Origin: Bacteroidales bacterium UBA3696
Lineage (GTDB): Bacteria; Bacteroidota; Bacteroidia; Bacteroidales; Paludibacteraceae
DNA length: 64,000 nucleotides
Direction of reading: 5' to 3'
Assembly (NCBI GenBank): GCA_002372135.1
Contig: DFIN01000001.1
Location: forward strand, 1-64,000
The translations under genes and the position numbers were made by a program. Positions 35,654 to 44,244 of this stretch are shown piece after piece. Within the stretch, counting starts at the first letter, position 1, and each line of letters opens with the position of its first letter. The notes beneath the pieces are model-generated. The model saw only the letters and a program-made list of their open reading frames with translations. It had not been told where the DNA came from and did no database searches.

Positions 35654-36257
35654 GCAGTTGTTGTTTGATGAACTTCGCCATCATGTTGATGGCTGCGTTG
35701 TTGTGTCCGCCTTGTGGAATGATGACGTTGGCAAATCGTTTGCAGGGCTCGATGAACTGTTCGTGCATCGGTTTGAGGACGTGTTGATAGCGTTCGATGA
35801 CGGCTTCTACGGTGCGCCCGCGCTCTACAATATCGCGTTTGATAACGCGTATGAGGCGGTCGTCGGCATCGGCATCTACAAAGACTTTCAGGTCCATTTC
35901 TTCGCGCAGCCGAGGGTGGTGTAGAGTCATAATGCCTTCTACTATAATGATCTCGCTGGGCTCCACGTGTATGGTTTCTTTCAGGCGCGATGAGGTGATG
36001 TAGTCGTATTGGGGTTGCTCAACGGCGTGCCCCTCTTTGAGCAGTTGAAGGTGTTGGATGAGCAGTTTCCACTCAAAGGCATCGGGGTGGTCGAAGTTGA
36101 TTTTTTGCCTTTCCTCCATGGGAATATGGCTGGAGTCGTTGTAGTAGGAATCCAAGGGGATAACGGTTACTTCGCCTTTGGGTAGGCGTTCAATCAGTTT
36201 TCTTACCACCGTTGTTTTGCCCGAGCCGGTGCCGCCCGCAATACCAATGATGAACAT
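35643..36257 (-). CDS. udk: Uridine kinase
   Basis: 204-aa cytoplasmic kinase that makes UMP/CMP from uridine/cytidine in pyrimidine salvage. Walker A is GIAGGTGSGKTTV at residues 5-17. DSYYNDSSH is the nucleoside-binding part. FDHPDAFEW and VEGIMTLHHPRLREEMDLKV follow, then FVDADADDRLIRVIKRD and ERGR. Length is standard (about 205). ATG 36257 was chosen because the promoter lies at 36282-36312, ruling out the longer frame; MFIIGIAGG is also the natural N-terminus. Confidence 0.93.
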   Translation of the reverse strand: MFIIGIAGGTGSGKTTVVRKLIERLPKGEVTVIPLDSYYNDSSHIPMEERQKINFDHPDAFEWKLLIQHLQLLKEGHAVEQPQYDYITSSRLKETIHVEPSEIIIVEGIMTLHHPRLREEMDLKVFVDADADDRLIRVIKRDIVERGRTVEAVIERYQHVLKPMHEQFIEPCKRFANVIIPQGGHNNAAINMMAKFIKQQLREK

Positions 36258-36281
36258 AATGGAGGGATTTGTTTGAGCGCA

Positions 36282-36312
36282 CAAAGGTAGAACTTTTTGC
36301 ATATTGTACAAA
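36282..36312 (-). promoter_or_regulatory. Promoter of udk and the chromate genes
   Basis: Minus-strand TTTG (36309-36312), 19 bases, TACCTTTG (36282-36289). A full match to the Bacteroidetes signature, 25 bases upstream of ATG 36257. Confidence 0.7.
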
Positions 36313-36346
36313 AACCTATTATTTTTGCCGCCGAATACGTGATTAG

Positions 36347-36721
36347 ATGCAAATCGGACAGGGACTATATAAGAGCAAAGGTTCAAAGTTTATTTCTTTT
36401 GCAGAGACTGTTTCTTCGGAAACGATAGCGAAGGAGCGCATAGCGTGGTATAAGAAGAAGTACCACGATGCACGCCATGTTTGCTATGCCTATCGGCTTA
36501 GTGCTGACCTTTGGCGCACGAAGGATGACGGCGAGCCGCACGGTACGGCCGGTCTGCCTATTTTGCGTACGATGGATGCGTATCTGACTACACACCCCAT
36601 GCCGGAAGGTTCGGGGCTATTGATTGTAGTGGTGCGCTATTTTGGGGGTACCCTGCTCGGTACGGGCGGACTGATGGTCGCTTATCACGAAGCCGCCAAA
36701 GACGCTCTAAACAACGGCTAA
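36347..36721 (+). CDS. IMPACT/YigZ-family protein, C-terminally short
   Basis: 124-aa protein of the YigZ/IMPACT family (UPF0029). Signature residues: QGLYKSKGSKFISFAETVSS, ARHVCYAYRL, KDDGEPHGTAGLPIL and VVVRYFGGTLLGTGGLMVAY. Usual bacterial members have about 200 aa with a second DUF1949 domain; this one stops at AAKDALNNG, just before it. The stop codon lies in the first unit of an 11-bp tandem repeat, so the second domain may have been lost in a rearrangement there. Function of the family is unclear, linked to translation or stress. Confidence 0.85.
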   Translation: MQIGQGLYKSKGSKFISFAETVSSETIAKERIAWYKKKYHDARHVCYAYRLSADLWRTKDDGEPHGTAGLPILRTMDAYLTTHPMPEGSGLLIVVVRYFGGTLLGTGGLMVAYHEAAKDALNNG

Positions 36722-36784
36722 ACTATCGTTAAACTATTGTGAAACTATCGTTAAACAACTGTTAAACTATCGTGAGACAATCCT
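36719..36784 (+). repeat. Six-unit 11-bp tandem repeat
   Basis: TAAACTATCGT, TAAACTATTGT, GAAACTATCGT, TAAACAACTGT, TAAACTATCGT, GAGACAATCCT: six 11-base units without a gap. Unit 1 contains the stop of the IMPACT gene. The end of unit 5 and start of unit 6 give the GTG start (36772) of the next gene. Eleven bases is not a codon multiple, so gain or loss changes spacing and frame between the two genes. Confidence 0.85.
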
Positions 36785-37788
36785 ATACCGACATACAAGC
36801 CTATCCGGTCAGCGGGTTGCTATGGTTGACCGACCATTTGTTTATGTTTCCTTTTTTGCGCCGGTTAGCCCGCAAAAAGACGAGTTCGCTGGAGTTCTGT
36901 CTGGGCGGTGGCGAATCGCCGTGGCAAAGCGATGCGGACAAGCAGCAAATTGAGCAGGATATACGCAACGGAGCCACTTTTTTGACCAACCACCGCGATA
37001 TAATCATGGATGCTGCGTGGCTTAGTTACCTGCTGCGGACGCGTTATGGTATTCGTCCTTATATGGGGATAGGAAACAATCTGTTAGGACTTCATTGGGT
37101 AGAGTTTTTGGTGCGTTTTAACCGTTGCTTCGTCGTGGTTCGTGACGGTGGTCCGAAGGAAGTGCTGGCGAATGCAAAGCATCTGTCAGATTATATTGGT
37201 TATCTGCGCGATAAACAGAAAAGTATATGGTTGGCACAGCGTGAGGGGCGAGCCAAGGACGGTAATGACCGCACCCAATTGTCGGTGCTCAAGATGCTGA
37301 CCCTTGGTAGCAACGATTTCTTGGCAGCTGTTCGCAGGCTCAATATATGTCCTGTGAGTATCAGTTATGAGTATGACCCGTGCGATTACCTCAAGGCGCG
37401 TGAGATGCAGTGCCGCCGCGATAATCCGGCGTGGCATAAAGCCAAGGGGGAAGACGAAAGGTCGATGAAAACAGGGATTACGGGTTGGAAAGGACGGGTG
37501 GTACATCGGTTGACACCGAGTTTGAACCACTGGTTAGACCGCCATCCTGAATTGGTGCAGATGTCGCGCAACGAGCAGATCGCCGCTGTGGCTAAGCGGA
37601 TAGATTATCAGATTCATAGTGCCTACGAAATATACAATAGGGGACATGAGTTTGAGCAGTACCTGCAAAGTCGTCTTGACTTGATTGATTTACCGAACAA
37701 GGACGATGAATTTTTGCGAGATTGTCTGCGGATGATGTACCTGAACCCCGTTCGGAATCACGAAATAGCTCTTCAAACCGCGCCGTAA
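36772..37788 (+). CDS. PlsC-like lysophospholipid/glycerol acyltransferase
   Basis: 338-aa acyltransferase with a plausible N-terminal membrane-attached part (LLWLTDHLFMFPFL). The acceptor motif is TNHRDIIMDAAW (N-H-x5-D), the catalytic histidine block of PlsC-type enzymes. AQREGRAKDGNDRTQ matches the E-G-x-R block, and ICPVSISYEYDP the final proline motif. The last 120 residues are extra and basic. A GTG start at 36772 lies in the tandem repeat; no ATG is near enough. It may work with the acyl-CoA synthetase 150 bases downstream to recycle fatty acids into membrane lipids. Confidence 0.82.
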   Translation: MRQSYTDIQAYPVSGLLWLTDHLFMFPFLRRLARKKTSSLEFCLGGGESPWQSDADKQQIEQDIRNGATFLTNHRDIIMDAAWLSYLLRTRYGIRPYMGIGNNLLGLHWVEFLVRFNRCFVVVRDGGPKEVLANAKHLSDYIGYLRDKQKSIWLAQREGRAKDGNDRTQLSVLKMLTLGSNDFLAAVRRLNICPVSISYEYDPCDYLKAREMQCRRDNPAWHKAKGEDERSMKTGITGWKGRVVHRLTPSLNHWLDRHPELVQMSRNEQIAAVAKRIDYQIHSAYEIYNRGHEFEQYLQSRLDLIDLPNKDDEFLRDCLRMMYLNPVRNHEIALQTAP

Positions 37789-37872
37789 TAAGGCGTATTT
37801 TTACCCCATATCTCCGTTTTTTACCCCTTATTTGCCCGCCATGTCCCATAGGGGTGAAATCAGTCGGAAAGG

Positions 37873-37904
37873 TTTGACCGTAGAAAGCGGGTGTTGTATT
37901 TTTG
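37873..37904 (+). promoter_or_regulatory. Promoter of the acyl-CoA synthetase gene
   Basis: TTTG (37873-37876), 20 bases, TATTTTTG (37897-37904). ATG 37942 follows 37 bases later. Rules out the in-frame extension beginning at 37891. Confidence 0.6.
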
Positions 37905-37941
37905 CATTCGATTGTTGATAAAAACTAAATGCAAGAGTACG

Positions 37942-39567
37942 ATGAAACACTACATGACCTTTATCCAGGATGCAGTCCGCATGAATTGGGACGGGGATGC
38001 ATTGACCGATTTTCAGGGTAAGATCAATTATACCTACGGGCAGATGGCTCAGAAGGTGGAGTGGTTGGGAATTCTTTATTCGCAGTTGGGCTTGCGTGCC
38101 GGCGACAAGATTGCCATTTGCGGTCGCAATGCCAGCAACTGGGGTGTGGCTTATCTGTCAATAGCCGCCTATCGGGGCGTGGCTGTCAGCATATTGCCGG
38201 AGTTTACGAGCGAGAGTATTCATGAGTTGGTTACCCATTCGGAGGCGAAGGTTCTGTTTGTAGGACCGTGGGTAAAAGGCAGGATTGATATGGACAGTAT
38301 GCCTCTGGTTGAAACCTTCATCTCGTTGGAGGATTTCAGTATTCTTCGCAGCCGCAAGCCCGTGCAGCCGGAGCAGATTGATGCGTTGTTCAAGGAGCGT
38401 CATCCGCAGGGTTATAGACCGCAGGATGTGCACTTCCCGGTGGATAATATGGACGAAGTGGCTCTAATCAACTATACCTCGGGCAGTACGGGTTCGCCCA
38501 AGGGGGTGATGGTAACGCACAAGAACCTGTCAACCAATGTTGTTTTCGGACAAGCCAATATCCCCAACGACCCGAGCAAGCGTATCGTGTCTATGTTGCC
38601 TTTGGCGCACATGTTCGGCTTGATGTTTGAGTTCCTGTATCAGTTGGCAGGCGGTACGCATGTCTATTTTATTACTACCGGCATCACCCCGTCGCTGTTG
38701 ATGAAGGCGTTTGCGGAGGTCAAACCCTATATGATTCTGACTGTTCCGTTGGTGATAGAAAAGATTTTCAAGAAGAGTATTTTCCCTGTGATTCATAAGC
38801 CGTTGGTGAATCTGCTATGGCATACGCCGATAGTTCGTGTGCCTATTCGCCGCAAGGTATATAAGCAACTGATGAACGCTTTTGGCGGTCAGTTGGAAGT
38901 ACTCATCATTGGCGGTGCGGCTTTGAACAAGGACGTGGAGCGGTGCCTGAGGCAGATTCATTTCCCCTATACTTGCGGATATGGTATGACCGAATGTGCT
39001 CCGTTGCTTTGCTATGCTTCGTGGCAGACCTATAAGGAGGGGTCGTGCGGACGTCCTATCACGCGGCTTGAGATGAAGGTGGATAGTCCCAATCCGGCTA
39101 CCATAGAGGGTGAGATTTTGGTTCGGGGCGATGGCGTGATGCGCGGTTACTACAAGAACTTGCAAGCCACCGACAATATATTCACCCGCGACGGATGGAT
39201 GCGAACGGGCGATGTGGGAATCATTGACAAGCAGCGAAATGTCTTTCTCCGAGGTAGAAGCAAAAATATGATCTTAGGCGCCAGCGGTCAGAATATCTAT
39301 CCCGAAGAGATAGAGGATAAACTCAATTCGTTGGACGGTGTGTCGGAGTCGGTTGTGGTGGATCGCAACGGCAAGTTGGTGGCTTTGGTGTATCCGGAGG
39401 ATTATTCGCCGGAGCGTTTGCCTCAGATTAAGGAACAGATGCAACTAAACCTGCAGCGTCTGAACGAGATGATGCCCACCTATTCGAAGGTGAGCGATAT
39501 AGAGATTCGGGATCAGGAGTTTGAAAAAACGCCGAAGAAAAGTATCAAACGCTTTATGTACAAATAG
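37942..39567 (+). CDS. Long-chain acyl-CoA synthetase-type ligase
   Basis: 541-aa AMP-binding enzyme activating fatty acids. Motifs: LINYTSGSTGSPKGVMVTHK (P-loop), MLPLAHMFGLMFEF, TCGYGMTECAPLLCYASWQT, GRPITRLEMKV, MRTGDVGIIDKQRNVFLRGR, SKNMILGASGQNIYPEEIED and the closing FEKTPKKSIKRF. The R-G-R and K-x-S-x-K-R-F motifs are those of FadD-like proteins. It is probably peripheral on the inner membrane, supplying acyl-CoA. It is convergent with lpxB, with 7 bases between the stop codons. Confidence 0.88.
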   Translation: MKHYMTFIQDAVRMNWDGDALTDFQGKINYTYGQMAQKVEWLGILYSQLGLRAGDKIAICGRNASNWGVAYLSIAAYRGVAVSILPEFTSESIHELVTHSEAKVLFVGPWVKGRIDMDSMPLVETFISLEDFSILRSRKPVQPEQIDALFKERHPQGYRPQDVHFPVDNMDEVALINYTSGSTGSPKGVMVTHKNLSTNVVFGQANIPNDPSKRIVSMLPLAHMFGLMFEFLYQLAGGTHVYFITTGITPSLLMKAFAEVKPYMILTVPLVIEKIFKKSIFPVIHKPLVNLLWHTPIVRVPIRRKVYKQLMNAFGGQLEVLIIGGAALNKDVERCLRQIHFPYTCGYGMTECAPLLCYASWQTYKEGSCGRPITRLEMKVDSPNPATIEGEILVRGDGVMRGYYKNLQATDNIFTRDGWMRTGDVGIIDKQRNVFLRGRSKNMILGASGQNIYPEEIEDKLNSLDGVSESVVVDRNGKLVALVYPEDYSPERLPQIKEQMQLNLQRLNEMMPTYSKVSDIEIRDQEFEKTPKKSIKRFMYK

Positions 39568-39573
39568 CGTCAA

Positions 39574-40716
39574 TTAGGCGTTTATCAGTTCAATAACGGC
39601 TTGCGCTGCGTTTTTAGCAGCAGGTTGCGTACCGAGGATGGCTTGCAGTTGCTGCAAGTCATCTTTTTGTGCCTTGCGGTAGGCGTTGTCGTCCAAAAGG
39701 CGATTCACTTCGTAGGCTATATTTGTTGCCGTAAACCGCTCGGCTATCAGTTCCTGTATCGCCTCTTTGCGTAAGAGGATATTGACCAAGGTAAAGTAGC
39801 CGTCGTGAAAGAGGAAGTGCTTGAAGAGGTTGACTACGTGTTTGCCGAAAAAGCGGCTCGTGGCGATGTGATAGACGGCTGTGAGCGGACAACCCAATAG
39901 GGCAGTTTCGAGGGTGGCGGTGCCCGAATTGACGATGGCTACTTGGGCACGCTGTACTGTGCCATACGTGTCGCGTGTGAGCAGAATGTCCTCTGTCAGC
40001 CATTGGCGGTAGAACGCGTCAGGCATACTTGGGGCGGCTGTAACGGCGATACGATAGTCAGGATGCTGCTCTTGTACCATTCGCGCGGCTTGCAGCATAG
40101 TCGGCAGACAATTCGTTATTTCGCTTTTGCGGCTTCCGGGTAAAATGGCGATATGAGGGTGGGGCGATGGGACAGCATCAGTTGCATTTGGGTGCGTGTC
40201 CAGGTAGTCGCGAATGCTGTCCACCGTAGGATTGCCCACATAGCGACAACGATAACCATAGCGGGCGTAATAGGTTTCCTCAAAGGGAAAGATACCTAAT
40301 ATGAGGTCGGAATAGCGGGCAATCTTATGCACGCGCCATGACTTCCAAGCCCACACCTTCGGGGGAATGTAATAGACAATTTTTGTGCGGGGTAAATGCT
40401 TGTGGCAAAAGGCTGCTATACGTAGGTTAAAACTCGGATAATCAATGAGGATGAGTACATCCGGCTGCATCTGTATAAGGGCTTGGCGGGCTATGCGGAA
40501 ATTGCGGCGCACCTTATTCAGATTGCGTAGTACTGCCACTATGCCCATATAAGCCATCTCGCGGTAGTGTTGCACCAAGCGGCAACCCGCCTGTTGCATT
40601 TTGTCGCCCCCCATACCGGCGAAATCGGCATGCCTGTCTTTTTGCGACAAGGCTTGTATCAGCCTCGAGGCGTGCAAGTCTCCGGAGGCTTCACCGGCTA
40701 TGAGGAAGTATTTCAT
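39574..40716 (-). CDS. lpxB: Lipid-A-disaccharide synthase
   Basis: 380-aa GT-B glycosyltransferase that makes the lipid A disaccharide from UDP-diacylglucosamine and lipid X on the inner face of the inner membrane. The start MKYFLIAGEASGDLHASRLI is diagnostic, as are FAGMGGDKMQQAGCRLV, LIDYPSFNLRIA, VYYIPPKVWAWKSWRVHKIA and RYVGNPTVDSI. LPGSRKSEI (donor loop) and SGTATLETALLGCPLTAVYH complete the set. Length is normal. It shares a strand with surE and glmM, in a cell-envelope block. Confidence 0.95.
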   Translation of the reverse strand: MKYFLIAGEASGDLHASRLIQALSQKDRHADFAGMGGDKMQQAGCRLVQHYREMAYMGIVAVLRNLNKVRRNFRIARQALIQMQPDVLILIDYPSFNLRIAAFCHKHLPRTKIVYYIPPKVWAWKSWRVHKIARYSDLILGIFPFEETYYARYGYRCRYVGNPTVDSIRDYLDTHPNATDAVPSPHPHIAILPGSRKSEITNCLPTMLQAARMVQEQHPDYRIAVTAAPSMPDAFYRQWLTEDILLTRDTYGTVQRAQVAIVNSGTATLETALLGCPLTAVYHIATSRFFGKHVVNLFKHFLFHDGYFTLVNILLRKEAIQELIAERFTATNIAYEVNRLLDDNAYRKAQKDDLQQLQAILGTQPAAKNAAQAVIELINA

Positions 40717-40744
40717 CGTTTGGGTTATTGGGGCACTATCCTTT

Positions 40745-41023
40745 TTATAATATGACCGCTATCGATGCCAGCAGATACGGAAAAGCACCGATGAGCAAGC
40801 CTTTGCTCACTTTCCACATATCGGCGGCGTAAAACACAAAAATGAATGCCATATCCGGGAATACGCTCACTATCAGTAGTTTGCTCAGTGTCTTGCCCAA
40901 CGCCAATCCGAAGGTGGATAGAGCGTAATAAAGGTTGTAGGTATCAATATAGATATATCCTACCACGGCGGGGAGAATGAGTCCCACCACGATGCCAATC
41001 CAATATTTATCCAATCGTTCCAT
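40745..41023 (-). CDS. Small membrane protein between surE and lpxB
   Basis: 92-aa integral membrane protein with about three membrane segments: WIGIVVGLILPAVVGYIYID, TLSKLLIVSVFPDMAFIFVF-YAAD and LLIGAFPYLLASIAVIL. The start overlaps surE by 17 bases, so it is translated with it. Small proteins like this are commonly found between surE and lpxB in Bacteroidetes, but I know no function. The position suggests a role in lipid A or envelope assembly. Confidence 0.75.
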   Translation of the reverse strand: MERLDKYWIGIVVGLILPAVVGYIYIDTYNLYYALSTFGLALGKTLSKLLIVSVFPDMAFIFVFYAADMWKVSKGLLIGAFPYLLASIAVIL

Positions 41024-41753
41024 AGTAGGTCATATCCACGCTGCAGGGTTGTACGGACAGGTATCCGTGAGCCAGTGCCCATTCGTCGGTATCTTGGGCT
41101 TCGGGCTCGTCGTTCACCAAGTAGCCGGTCATCCGATAGGCTGTTTCGCCGTTGTCTAACCGAATAGGGCGCATCTCTTTTTCCCAGTGACTGACGCATT
41201 GACGGGTGTAGCGTATGTCCCGTATCGGTCCTTTGGGGGCATTGACGTTGTAGCAGACGGTGCGGGGCATGCCCTTGACGTATAATTCTTTGACGAGTGG
41301 TACAATATAAGATTCCATATACGAGAAGTCGGGATTGGCATCCATGTCGTAAATGGAGAAGCCGATGGCGGGAATACCTTGTTCGGCTGCCACAAAGCAG
41401 GCACCCATCGTCCCTGAGTAGATGATGTTGATGGCGGCGTTGCTGCCGTGGTTGATACCGCTTACTACGAGGTCAATGCGGCTGCTGTCTTCTCCAAACA
41501 GCACATTAACGGCTAACTTGATGCAGTCGGAAGGGGTGCCGGAGGTGATATAAATATCTGCCCCTTGCAAGTCGGGTGGGGTAGGGATTTTTTTGAATGT
41601 GATATCATCTACGGCAGAAATGGCGTTCGACATTCCGCTTCGTGCTCCATCGGGTGCCACGACGGTTACGTGCCCCAGAGGCAATAACAGCCGCGTGAGC
41701 AGCAATATGCCTTTGCTTCCCCAGCCGTCGTCGTTGGTTATAAGGATTTCCAT
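41007..41753 (-). CDS. surE: 5'/3'-nucleotidase SurE
   Basis: 248-aa metal-dependent phosphatase on nucleoside monophosphates, with a role in stress survival. The N-terminal metal site is ILITNDDGWGSKGILLL (D8, D9). Then VVAPDGARSGMSNAISA, SGTPSDCIKLAVNVLF and VVSGINHGSNAAINIIYSGT (metal and phosphate binding). Length is standard. It overlaps glmM by 16 bases upstream and the small membrane protein gene downstream, so these genes are coupled. Confidence 0.95.
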   Translation of the reverse strand: MEILITNDDGWGSKGILLLTRLLLPLGHVTVVAPDGARSGMSNAISAVDDITFKKIPTPPDLQGADIYITSGTPSDCIKLAVNVLFGEDSSRIDLVVSGINHGSNAAINIIYSGTMGACFVAAEQGIPAIGFSIYDMDANPDFSYMESYIVPLVKELYVKGMPRTVCYNVNAPKGPIRDIRYTRQCVSHWEKEMRPIRLDNGETAYRMTGYLVNDEPEAQDTDEWALAHGYLSVQPCSVDMTYYGTIG

Positions 41754-43114
41754 TGTTCAATAACTTGTTGTGCCAAGAGGTTGGCTTGTTCTGAGGTTGC
41801 TGCTTCCGAATAGACACGTATGATGGGTTCTGTGTTGCTTTTACGCAGGTGTACCCAGCCTTGCTCAAAGTCAATCTTAACGCCGTCTATATCGTTGATA
41901 CGCTCGTTGCGGTAAATCGTTTTCAGTCGATTGAGTTTGGACTCAATGGCTTCGTTGTCCGTGAGGTCAATGCGGTTCTTCGAGATGGCATATTGAGGTA
42001 GCCGGCTTTTCCACTCACAGACCGTGCACCCCTTTTCAGCTAATGCGGACAAGAAAAGGGCTATTCCTACCAATGCATCACGACCATAATGACATTCGGG
42101 ATAGATAACTCCGCCATTGCCTTCCCCCCCTATGATAGCGTGGGTGCGCTTCATCTCAGCCACTACATTGACTTCGCCCACTGCTGCCGCACTGTATTCG
42201 CCTCCGTGCATGCGCGTGATGTCGCTCAATGCGCGGGTGGAACTGAGGTTGCTTACCGTATTGCCCTTCGTGTACGACAATACGTAATCTGCCACGCTGA
42301 CCAGCGTATATTCTTCCACGAACATCTCGCCCGTTTCGCATACGATAGCCAAACGATCCACATCCGGATCGACCACGAATCCTACATCGGCTTTCCGTTC
42401 GCGCACGATACGACTGATGTCGGTCAAGTTTTGCGGAATGGGTTCCGGGTTGTGGGCAAACTGACCGGTCGGGTCGGTGTTCAGTTCGATGATGTTCTTA
42501 ACCCCTAACGCTTTCAGCAAAGCCGGAATAGCCAATCCGCCAACCGAATTAACGCAGTCAACGGCAACCGTAAAATCTTTCCCCGCAATGGCTTCTTTGT
42601 GGACGAGCGGCAGTTGCAGCACGCGGTCAATATGGTAGGGGAGGTAGTCCCGGCGCGTTATGTGTCCCAATCGGTCCACTTCGGCAAACGTAAAGTCCTC
42701 TTTTTCGGCTATTTGCAGAACGGCTTTGCCTTCTTCATCGTTGAGAAACTCGCCCTGCTCGTTGAGCAGTTTGAGGGCGTTCCACTGTTTGGGATTATGG
42801 CTGGCGGTCAGTATGATACCTCCTGCAGCGTGTTCGGCGGTCACAGCCAATTCGGTGGTGGGGGTGGTGGCTAACCCTATGTTCACCACGTCGTAACCCA
42901 TGCTGATTAGTGTACCTGTGACCAACAAGTCCACCATCTCTCCGCTTACGCGGGCATCTCTGCCCACTACGATGGTATGGTTATTCGGAATGGCTTGCCC
43001 GCGTTGTACGCAGTAGGCGGCAGTGAAGCGAACGATGTCCACGCTGCTCAACCCTTCGCCTACACGACCACCTATGGTGCCGCGTATGCCGGATATGCTT
43101 TTGATTAAACTCAT
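41738..43114 (-). CDS. glmM: Phosphoglucosamine mutase
   Basis: 458-aa phosphohexomutase converting glucosamine-6-P to glucosamine-1-P for UDP-GlcNAc. Phosphoserine loop TASHNPKQWNALKLL; metal loop DPDVDRLAIV; sugar loop GGEGNGGVIYPECHYGRD; phosphate-binding end RKSNTEPIIRVYSEA. Its archaeal/Bacteroidetes-type loops differ slightly from E. coli GlmM, so phosphomannomutase activity cannot be excluded. ATG 43114 gives the natural N-terminus SLIKSISGIRGTIGG; the ATG at 43129 lies upstream in the same frame and is less likely. Confidence 0.88.
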   Translation of the reverse strand: MSLIKSISGIRGTIGGRVGEGLSSVDIVRFTAAYCVQRGQAIPNNHTIVVGRDARVSGEMVDLLVTGTLISMGYDVVNIGLATTPTTELAVTAEHAAGGIILTASHNPKQWNALKLLNEQGEFLNDEEGKAVLQIAEKEDFTFAEVDRLGHITRRDYLPYHIDRVLQLPLVHKEAIAGKDFTVAVDCVNSVGGLAIPALLKALGVKNIIELNTDPTGQFAHNPEPIPQNLTDISRIVRERKADVGFVVDPDVDRLAIVCETGEMFVEEYTLVSVADYVLSYTKGNTVSNLSSTRALSDITRMHGGEYSAAAVGEVNVVAEMKRTHAIIGGEGNGGVIYPECHYGRDALVGIALFLSALAEKGCTVCEWKSRLPQYAISKNRIDLTDNEAIESKLNRLKTIYRNERINDIDGVKIDFEQGWVHLRKSNTEPIIRVYSEAATSEQANLLAQQVIEQWKSL

Positions 43115-43141
43115 GTCTATCAGTATCAAGTTGTGTGAATG

Positions 43142-43684
43142 TTATCTTTTCTTTGTGATTCTCAGGTCGTAGCCGTATGGGGTTACGGATGCGTTGTCGG
43201 CTGACGGACCATAGACGCTCGGGCAGATGATTTTGCACTCGCCCTCATAGCCCATTGCCAAGATGGCGGCTTGCCAGCCGGTGCAGTTATAGTTGCCTGT
43301 GGTAGGACCTACAGTGAGCGTGATGGGGTCACCTGCGTCGTCCGTTGTCCAATAACTGATAGTGTCAGCATTGGCCGTCAAGGCATACTTGCGAAAACGG
43401 ATATTGACCTTGTCGCCTGCCACGAGTGAGGTGGTAGAGTCCACAGGGGATGTCAGGTGAAAATAGAGTTGGTCATATTCGGGGAGAGCCACATAGATGT
43501 TGTCGTCCCATCGTTCGCCTTGACGAACAGCGGGCATGGTGTTCCTTACTTGAATATGTTGTCTTGCTATATAACTATCTATCAGTTGTTTCTCTCGGTT
43601 GCGCAACTTGGAGTAGGTGTTACCTGAGCAGCCGCTCATAGTCAATAGAATCGTTACGCATGCGATGGATATCAGTTTTTTCAT
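43142..43684 (-). CDS. DUF4827 lipoprotein
   Basis: 180-aa lipoprotein: MKKLISIACVTILLTMSGCS, lipobox Cys about 19. DUF4827 features include QLIDSYIARQHIQV near the start, LYFHLTSPVDSTTSLVAGDK, VNIRFRKYALT and GWQAAILAMGYEGECKIICP. The segment from G-D-K-V-N-I-R-F-R to the closing YGYDLRI resembles an FKBP-like domain without active-site residues. It lies between the FKBP and glmM genes on the same strand, consistent with a periplasmic chaperone pair. Confidence 0.82.
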   Translation of the reverse strand: MKKLISIACVTILLTMSGCSGNTYSKLRNREKQLIDSYIARQHIQVRNTMPAVRQGERWDDNIYVALPEYDQLYFHLTSPVDSTTSLVAGDKVNIRFRKYALTANADTISYWTTDDAGDPITLTVGPTTGNYNCTGWQAAILAMGYEGECKIICPSVYGPSADNASVTPYGYDLRITKKR

Positions 43685-43704
43685 GGTTCGTTATTTAGGA
43701 TTGT

Positions 43705-44244
43705 TTACTGAACGCTCAACTCTATTCGCACATTGGTGTAAGGTGGCACACGGTCGGTTCCCGTAGTGCCGTATGCCAAGTACCACGGGACGAGCAAACT
43801 GACGGTTTGTGGTCGTTCCATTTGCAGCAGTGCATCTTCTACGGCTTGAATCATTTGAGTTTTGCCTACTGTGACTTGCTCTGTGGTTTCCAGTAGCAAT
43901 TCGCCGCCGAGGCTATATACTTGTAGTCTTACCGTGGCTTGTTCGCCGGCTTGCAGCGGACGATCAACTGCGTACATCCCTTTTGTCCAGTAGCCTAACT
44001 CCTGTTGGGCATAGCCCTCGCTGACAAAGGTACTGAGTGCACGGTCTGCCTCTTCTGCGAGGTGTTGGTTCGTCTCAATGGCTTGCAGCAGTGAACTATC
44101 CGTCTCGCTTGTAGGTTTGCCGCTGCGGTAGGAAGGGGTTTGCGGCTGCGTCTTGTGGCAAGCTGTCAGCGTGCCGATAGCGAGTATACACAGCCCGACC
44201 AGTAGGTGCTTAGCGCTGTGCCAGTTGTTCAAGGTAGGCTCCAT
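43705..44244 (-). CDS. FKBP-type peptidyl-prolyl isomerase lipoprotein
   Basis: 179-aa periplasmic isomerase: hydrophobic N-terminus LLVGLCILAIGTLTAC with a lipobox, a charged linker, then an FKBP domain with TKGMYAVDRPLQAGEQATVR, VGKTQMIQAVEDALLQM (FKBP G-x-x-x-x-I-x-x-x-E-x-A-L-x-x-M) and LLVPWYLAYGTTGTDRVPPY-TNVRIELSV. This corresponds to the GldI-like lipoproteins linked to gliding or secretion in Bacteroidetes. The first 12 codons overlap the rmlA stop by 35 bases. The DUF4827 lipoprotein follows 20 bases on. Confidence 0.85.
   Translation of the reverse strand: MEPTLNNWHSAKHLLVGLCILAIGTLTACHKTQPQTPSYRSGKPTSETDSSLLQAIETNQHLAEEADRALSTFVSEGYAQQELGYWTKGMYAVDRPLQAGEQATVRLQVYSLGGELLLETTEQVTVGKTQMIQAVEDALLQMERPQTVSLLVPWYLAYGTTGTDRVPPYTNVRIELSVQ

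Noticed and set aside
36719..36784. CRISPR-like array
   Set aside because: Units are 11 bases with no spacers.
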